DNA from: Limiplasma sp045540635
GTDB taxonomy: Bacteria > Bacillota > Clostridia > Christensenellales > Aristaeellaceae
Reading direction: 5' to 3'
NCBI GenBank assembly: GCA_045540635.1
Contig: JAZQHO010000114.1
Location: 1-17,778, forward strand
Length of the DNA: 17,778 nucleotides
Each line of letters starts with the position of its first letter. Positions within the stretch are counted from its first letter, which is position 1. A model generated the notes under the pieces. It was not told the origin of the DNA. It worked only from the letters and a program-made list of their open reading frames with translations, and did no database searches. Of the stretch, positions 13,258-17,778 are shown piece after piece. A program made the position numbers and the translations under genes.

Positions 13258-13293
13258 AAAAACGCCAGACTGCTTTTGCGGTCTGGCGTTTTT
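13258..13293. terminator. Bidirectional intrinsic terminator after purC
   Basis: AAAAACGCCAGAC (13258-13270) pairs perfectly with GTCTGGCGTTTTT (13281-13293). Three more inner pairs (one G-U) leave a TTTT loop. The stem carries a T run on its 3' side on both strands, the classic form for ending purC (plus) and the DUF3795 operon (minus), whose stop codon is at 13304. Confidence 0.92.
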
Positions 13294-13303
13294 CTGTTGC
13301 GCT

Positions 13304-13585
13304 TCAGGTTTTCCCGTTTTTCCAAAGAAGCAAGTTGGCCATTCGATGCGGATGATGACCCTTCTCAATAAACGAAGTCAACTCGGCACAGGGAAGCTTC
13401 GGACACATGCCGCAATGGGAAAAGCCGTTGCCGGCGGCACATTGATAGATGCTGCAATCGCCCCAGAAGATCTTCCCTTCCTGCTCCGGGCAGCCTTTGC
13501 AATGGAACTTTTCTCTGAACTGGCAGCTTGAGCAATCCGTGCCGCATTTTCCTTTGATGGTGGTCATTGCTTGTTGCTCATTCAC
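13304..13585 (-). CDS. DUF3795-type cysteine-rich small protein
   Basis: This 93-residue protein has ten cysteines in its first 66 residues, arranged as CGTDCSSC, then CKGCPEQ, GDCSIYQCA, and SHCGMCPKLPC. This is the DUF3795 pattern, a family of presumed metal-binding proteins without a known activity. The motif xHCGMCPxLPC, followed by a short helical tail, is highly typical. The start is a GTG at 13585 that overlaps the stop codon of the dehydratase gene in a 4-base GTGA junction, so translation should be coupled. The ATG at 13567 is the alternative but has no ribosome site. It is the last gene of the GH3–dehydratase operon and ends at the shared terminator. Confidence 0.88.
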   Translation of the reverse strand: MNEQQAMTTIKGKCGTDCSSCQFREKFHCKGCPEQEGKIFWGDCSIYQCAAGNGFSHCGMCPKLPCAELTSFIEKGHHPHRMANLLLWKNGKT

Positions 13586-15297
13586 TCCATCCCCCCGCCC
13601 TGCATAGGCGAGGCGGCGTTTTCAGTAAACAGCCGCAGCACGCCCCGGCTGTAGCGCTTCTTTGGCTCCTGCCATGCCGCGCGCCTTGCTGCCAGCACCG
13701 CTGCCACTTCCTCAGGCGGCAGCGCTTTGCCCGCAATGCCCACGATCTCCAGCCTGCGGGCGGGGATATCCAGCAGGATCAGATCCCCCTCCTCCACCAG
13801 TGCAATGGGGCCGCCCTCGGCTGCTTCCGGGCTTACATGCCCGATGGAGGGGCCGGTGGATGCCCCGGAGAACCGCCCGTCGGTGATCAGCGCAATGCTG
13901 CGCCCCAGCGCCGGGTCGGAAGAAATAGCTTCGGAGGTGTAGAACATCTCCGGCATGCCCGAGCCCTTGGGGCCTTCGTAGCGGATGATGACTGCATCCC
14001 CCGGCTGCACATCGTGGGCGAGCACGGCGGCAAGGGCGTCCTCCTCCCGGTCAAAGGGACGGGCACGGAGGGTGGCACGGAACATTTCCTTGGGGCAGGC
14101 CGTGTGCTTGATCACCGCTCCATCCGGAGCCAGATTGCCCTTCAGGATGGCAATGGCTCCATCCGTGCCGATGGCTTCCCCATACGGACGGATAATGTCC
14201 TGCCAGCGAAGCCCCGCCTTGGCGCAGGCCACGTCGCAGCGGTCGTAGTAGCCGTTTCGCTTCAGCTCGTCCAGATTTTCGCCCAGCGTTTTGCCGGTAA
14301 CGGTCATGGCATCCAGATGGAGCACGGAGCGGAGCTGCTCCATCACCCTCGGCACGCCGCCCGCATACATGAAATACTGTGCAGGCCAGCGCCCTGCCGG
14401 GCGGATATCCAGCAGATAATGTGCGCCCCGGTGCAGCCTGTCGAACAGCTCCGCATCAAAGTCGATGCCGAACTCCCGTGCAATGGCGGGAATGTGCAAA
14501 AGGCTGTTGGTGGAGCCGGAGATGGCGGCGTGCACCATTACGGCGTTTTCGAAGCTTTTGCGGGTAACGATATCCCGGGGGCGCAAGCCTTGCTTTGCCA
14601 GAAGCATCACCTGCCTGCCCGCATCCCGGGCGGCTTTTGTAAGCAGCGGGTCGGAGGCAGGCAGTAAAGCGGTGCCGGGCAGCATCAGGCCGAGGGCTTC
14701 GCCCATCACCTGCATGGTGGAGGCAGTGCCCATGAAGGAGCAGGCTCCGCAGCCCGGGCAGGCGTGCTGCTTGTACCATTCCAGCTTTTCCGGGCTGATC
14801 TCGCCCCGGGCACACTGCGCCGCATAGATACCGATCTGCTCCAGCGTGAGCAGGTCGGGGCCTGCATCCATCACGCCGCCGGTAACAAGGATGGCAGGCA
14901 TGTTCACCCGTCCGATGCCCATCAGGTGGGCAGGCACGGCTTTGTCGCAGCTGGAGATGAACACGCCGCCGTCAAAGGGCGTGGCTCCGGCGTGCAGCTC
15001 GATCATACCGGCGATCAGATCCCGGCTGGCGAGGGAGTAGTTCATGCCGTCGTGCCCCTGCGCCATACCGTCGCAGATATCGGTAGCAAAGTAGCGGGCA
15101 GCCCTGCCGCCGCTTTCGGCAACAGAAGCCACGGCTTCCTCCACCAGCGCCAGCAGGTGGGCGCTGCCCGGGTGGCTGTCGCCAAAGGTGCTTTCCACCA
15201 TGATCTGCGGCTTTTGAAGATCCTCTGCCGTCCAGCCCATACCCATGCGCAGCGGATCCATCTCCGGTGCGATTTTGCGGATCTCCTGACTGATCAT
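13582..15297 (-). CDS. IlvD/Edd-family dehydratase (divergent, probably sugar-acid type)
   Basis: This is a 571-residue cytosolic lyase that by family removes water from a 2,3-dihydroxy acid using an iron–sulfur cluster and Mg2+. Family motifs are present: ICDGMAQGHDGM (74-85), SSCDKAVPAHLMG (115-127; Cys117, Lys119), ACPGCGACSFMGTASTM (179-195; Cys180/183/186), SGSTNSLLHIPA, YEGPKGSGMPEM and ITDGRFSGASTGPSIGHVSPEAAEGGP (471-497; catalytic Ser477). FMGTASTM resembles sugar-acid dehydratases more than branched-chain IlvD. The usual first cluster cysteine (…PCxAHL) is Gly44 here (DSHPGSAHL). The ATG at 15297 follows GGAAAGGA; an upstream extension would overlap the GH3 gene. It starts 26 bases after GH3 and ends overlapping the DUF3795 gene. 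Branched-chain amino-acid synthesis is unlikely because no other ilv gene is nearby. Confidence 0.88.
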   Translation of the reverse strand: MISQEIRKIAPEMDPLRMGMGWTAEDLQKPQIMVESTFGDSHPGSAHLLALVEEAVASVAESGGRAARYFATDICDGMAQGHDGMNYSLASRDLIAGMIELHAGATPFDGGVFISSCDKAVPAHLMGIGRVNMPAILVTGGVMDAGPDLLTLEQIGIYAAQCARGEISPEKLEWYKQHACPGCGACSFMGTASTMQVMGEALGLMLPGTALLPASDPLLTKAARDAGRQVMLLAKQGLRPRDIVTRKSFENAVMVHAAISGSTNSLLHIPAIAREFGIDFDAELFDRLHRGAHYLLDIRPAGRWPAQYFMYAGGVPRVMEQLRSVLHLDAMTVTGKTLGENLDELKRNGYYDRCDVACAKAGLRWQDIIRPYGEAIGTDGAIAILKGNLAPDGAVIKHTACPKEMFRATLRARPFDREEDALAAVLAHDVQPGDAVIIRYEGPKGSGMPEMFYTSEAISSDPALGRSIALITDGRFSGASTGPSIGHVSPEAAEGGPIALVEEGDLILLDIPARRLEIVGIAGKALPPEEVAAVLAARRAAWQEPKKRYSRGVLRLFTENAASPMQGGGME

Positions 15298-15323
15298 GCC
15301 CGATCCTTTCCTTTCTGCGTGGC

Positions 15324-17778
15324 TCAATCGGCCAGCGCGGTGCGTACGACGGTCACATCGCGCACCTCCAGCCCGCCCACGGCGCAGAAGATGCGCAGGT
15401 AGGACAGGAGGCGGCGCTGGCTCTCGCGGGTGGAGAAGCTGAAGGTGCGCCATTCGGTCTCGCCCCCGGTAAGCACCTGCGTGCCCAGCACAAACTGATC
15501 CAGCGACACTGAGATGGGCAGCTGCGCCACGGCGGGCATGCCCTTGGCAGCACGGCAGACCACATCGATGCGGTACTGCCCCGGCTGGGACAGGATCAGC
15601 TGGAACAGGGAGGTCTGCCCGGGCTTGGTATCGATCTGGCTGCCGGGAATGGTAGCCAGATCATCCACCGGGATCTCCGGCACGCTGAGGATCACATCGC
15701 CGTCCTCATCTCTCAGCTGCTCCAGATAGGCATCCAGCTCGTCCCGCTCGCCCAGCTTGCGCCGCAGGGCGGGCATGCGCAGCAGATACTTGCAGATGTT
15801 CACCGCACAGCGCTGGTATTCGGCGCGGGTCACTTTGCCAAGGCGCAGACTTTCGGCAGAATCGTCGTCGTTGGAGTTGCTTTCGGAATTGTTGGATACC
15901 ATGAACAGGTCGTTCTGGGCACGCACCATGGAGGCCATCAGCTTGATGGAGGGCTCGCTGCCTTCCTCGCAGCCCTTGGCCCACCAGTCACTCATCACGA
16001 TGCCCTCAAAGCCCCACTCGCCCCGCAGGATGGTGGTGTTCAGATCGTAGTGGCTGGCCGTCCAGCAGCCGTTGAGAGGGCAGTAGGTGGTCATCACCGA
16101 ATAGGCTTCGCCCTCCCGCACGGCGATCTCGAAGCCCTTCAGGTAGATCTCCCGCAGCGCGCGTTCGGAGACCACGGGATCCACCCAGTTGCGGCGGTAT
16201 TCCTGATTGTTGCAGGCAAAATGCTTGATGGTACCGGTCACGCCCACCGAGTGGAGACCCTTGAGCTGCGCCACCGCCATGCGTCCTGTCACCAGCGGAT
16301 CCTCGGAGAAGTATTCGAAGTTTCGCCCGTTCAGCGGGTGGCGGTGGATGTTCATGCCGGGGCCCAAAAGCGTATCCACCTGATACTTGCGCATCTCCAT
16401 GCCTTCCATCCGGTACAGCTCGGTAACGAGAGCCTCGTTCCAGCTGCTGGCAAGGCTTGCACCGTTGGGCATGGAGAAAGCCTTGTTGCCGCAGTCCATG
16501 CGGATGCCGCTGGGGCCGTCGGAGCAGCAGGCGGCGGGCAGCCCGAAACGGTCGGTCAGGCGGGCGGAAACACCGCCGATGGCACCGGCGGTGCCGGGGG
16601 TCACGCGGGGAGACCCCATGCCCTCGCCGCGCACGATGCAGAACAGATCCTCGTCCGTCATCTGCGCCACCAGCGCCTCCACGGTGCAGCGCCCCTTGTA
16701 CGCATCGGCAAGGGTCAGCGGCTCTGCGGGGGCTTCGGGCAACGGGGCAGGCAGCCGCTCAAGGCGACGCTGGGCGGGATCCACGGTGCGGGTTGGCACG
16801 GTTTCATGGCTCAGGCTGCCATCCGGCAGGCGGTGCAGCCGGGAGAAGGGAACCACCGGTGCGCAAGCCTCCTCCAGCTGTGCCAGCACCTTGAGCCCGT
16901 CAAGGACAAAGCTGCCTGCGGGGCGGTTGTCCCGCACATCATGCCCGGCAAAGAAGGCGTACTCACCAGCCTCCAGCAGCATGCAGGAGCGGCGCCCGGT
17001 CACGCCGCTGTCGTCATAGGAGGCAAGACGGTCTGCCCCAACGGCGATCTCTACAGTCTCGGAGGCACCGGGAGCCAGCACGCCGGTCTTGGCAAAGCCG
17101 CACAGGCGCATTTCCGGCTGCCCCAGCAGCCCCATGGGCAGGCGGGCATAGACCTGCACCACCTCTTTGGCGGCGCAGCTGCCGGTGTTTGTCACCCGGT
17201 GGCGCAGCAGGGCGGTGCTTCCCTCCCAAGCAAAGGTGAGGGGCTCATGGGCGAAGGTGGTGTAGCTGAGACCGCTGCCGAAGGGGTAGAGCACCTTGTC
17301 CTTGGCAAAGGTCTCAAAATAGCGGTAGCCAACGTACACATCCTCGGTGTACAAAAGGCGGTCGGGGTCGCCGAAGCCCTCGGCGGAGGGGTAATCGGCG
17401 ATGCTGCGGGCAATGGTATCGGTCAGGCGGCCGCAGGGAGCTACTTTGCCGGTAAGCACATCCACCACCGCATTGCCGTGCTCCTGCCCGCCCTGCCATG
17501 CATAGAGCACAGCGCCGGGGGTGTACGTATCCACCCAGTTCATATCGATGATGTTGCCCACATTCAAAACCACGATGGTGCGGGCAAAATGGCGGCGCAC
17601 GGTGGCCAGCATGGCCTCCTCTTCGCCGGTCAGCTGCCAGCTGCCGGGAGCGTCGGCATTGTCCCGGTCCTCGCCGGCGGTGCGGCCGATGATGACCACG
17701 GCGGCCCCGCAGCGGGCGGCGCATCCGGCCGCCAGTTCGTCCGTCAGGGGCATTTCCTCCTGATACCAGGGATGGCTG
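15324..17778 (-). CDS. Glycoside hydrolase family 3, domain-inverted beta-glycosidase (5' end outside window)
   Basis: The frame stays open to the window edge, so the Met at 17753 is an internal codon and the N-terminus is missing. Residue numbers count from that Met. The domain order is reversed compared with most GH3. The C-terminal alpha/beta domain comes first (about 1-165, GRTAGEDRDNADAPGSWQLT), then an Fn3-like domain (YPFGSGLSYTTF, to about 290). The TIM barrel follows from about 350, with GRNFEYFSEDP, KHFACNN (Lys510-His511) and the nucleophile in VMSDWW (Asp589). NNSESNSNDDDS comes next, then a beta-sandwich, possibly carbohydrate-binding (690-809). This inverted layout is known from Ruminococcus albus and Butyrivibrio beta-glucosidases. 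No signal peptide is visible, but the N-terminus is unseen. It is the first gene of the operon with the dehydratase 26 bases downstream. The likely role is release of sugars from oligosaccharides or glycosides. Confidence 0.94.
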   Translation of the reverse strand, partial: SHPWYQEEMPLTDELAAGCAARCGAAVVIIGRTAGEDRDNADAPGSWQLTGEEEAMLATVRRHFARTIVVLNVGNIIDMNWVDTYTPGAVLYAWQGGQEHGNAVVDVLTGKVAPCGRLTDTIARSIADYPSAEGFGDPDRLLYTEDVYVGYRYFETFAKDKVLYPFGSGLSYTTFAHEPLTFAWEGSTALLRHRVTNTGSCAAKEVVQVYARLPMGLLGQPEMRLCGFAKTGVLAPGASETVEIAVGADRLASYDDSGVTGRRSCMLLEAGEYAFFAGHDVRDNRPAGSFVLDGLKVLAQLEEACAPVVPFSRLHRLPDGSLSHETVPTRTVDPAQRRLERLPAPLPEAPAEPLTLADAYKGRCTVEALVAQMTDEDLFCIVRGEGMGSPRVTPGTAGAIGGVSARLTDRFGLPAACCSDGPSGIRMDCGNKAFSMPNGASLASSWNEALVTELYRMEGMEMRKYQVDTLLGPGMNIHRHPLNGRNFEYFSEDPLVTGRMAVAQLKGLHSVGVTGTIKHFACNNQEYRRNWVDPVVSERALREIYLKGFEIAVREGEAYSVMTTYCPLNGCWTASHYDLNTTILRGEWGFEGIVMSDWWAKGCEEGSEPSIKLMASMVRAQNDLFMVSNNSESNSNDDDSAESLRLGKVTRAEYQRCAVNICKYLLRMPALRRKLGERDELDAYLEQLRDEDGDVILSVPEIPVDDLATIPGSQIDTKPGQTSLFQLILSQPGQYRIDVVCRAAKGMPAVAQLPISVSLDQFVLGTQVLTGGETEWRTFSFSTRESQRRLLSYLRIFCAVGGLEVRDVTVVRTALAD

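Noticed and set aside
13582..15297. Assignment as branched-chain dihydroxy-acid dehydratase ilvD
   Set aside because: The FMGTASTM motif, the missing first cysteine and the glycosidase neighbour point to a sugar-acid-type relative; no ilv or leu genes are nearby.
17751..17753. ATG at 17753 as the true start of the GH3 gene
   Set aside because: The frame is open to the window edge with sensible residues (HPWYQEE), and the AGGAGG-like bases directly abut the ATG with no spacing. The GH3 C-domain would also be cut in half.

Overview
The window is GC-rich Firmicutes DNA. It most resembles a gut Oscillospiraceae/Ruminococcaceae genome of the Faecalibacterium–Gemmiger–Subdoligranulum kind. The reasons are strong AGGAGG-type ribosome sites, sigma-A promoters, a clostridial short-form PurC, a DUF3795 protein, a domain-inverted family-3 glycosidase and a palindromic intergenic repeat. 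The genus is an inference, not proven. The left edge is not natural: bases 8-39 match, from memory and in full, the complement of the 32-base BGI/MGI sequencing adapter. Bases 1-7 would then be sample barcode, so real sequence starts at about base 40 and the contig comes from short reads.

Left block, minus strand (40-2150): a Nudix hydrolase of the ADP-ribose pyrophosphatase type, a RimJ/RimL-like GNAT acetyltransferase, a TPR-like lipoprotein, and the first ten codons of a thymidine kinase (tdk) cut off by the adapter. The last three genes are tightly packed.

Centre (2299-8573, plus strand): a near-consensus promoter drives one 2024-residue surface protein. It has a signal peptide, four 75-residue repeats, an SH3-like domain, twelve ~72-residue MucBP-like repeats and three more SH3-like domains. 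A single membrane helix follows, then an unusual ~186-residue cytoplasmic tail rich in Asn-Pro-Tyr/Phe motifs. There is no LPXTG anchor. Next come a VOC-family protein and a GNAT–nitroreductase fusion, closed by a strong hairpin (10330-10366).

Middle right (10407-13293): a left-handed beta-helix, GlmU-like acyltransferase (minus strand) and an amidohydrolase (plus strand) diverge from two back-to-back promoters whose -35 boxes lie 2 bp apart. A two-helix membrane protein follows the amidohydrolase. purC then has its own extended -10 promoter and a structured 95-base leader. It is followed by a three-hairpin palindromic element and a terminator that can serve both strands.

Right block, minus strand (13304-17778): a domain-inverted GH3 beta-glycosidase (5' end outside the window), an IlvD/Edd-family dehydratase apparently lacking the first iron–sulfur cysteine, and a cysteine-rich DUF3795 protein. 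The last two overlap by 4 bp. The spacing indicates one operon, perhaps glycoside cleavage followed by sugar-acid dehydration. No CRISPR array, tRNA, rRNA, insertion sequence or phage gene was seen. The most noteworthy items are the adapter, the surface protein with its NPY/NPF tail, the GNAT–nitroreductase fusion and the divergent dehydratase operon.
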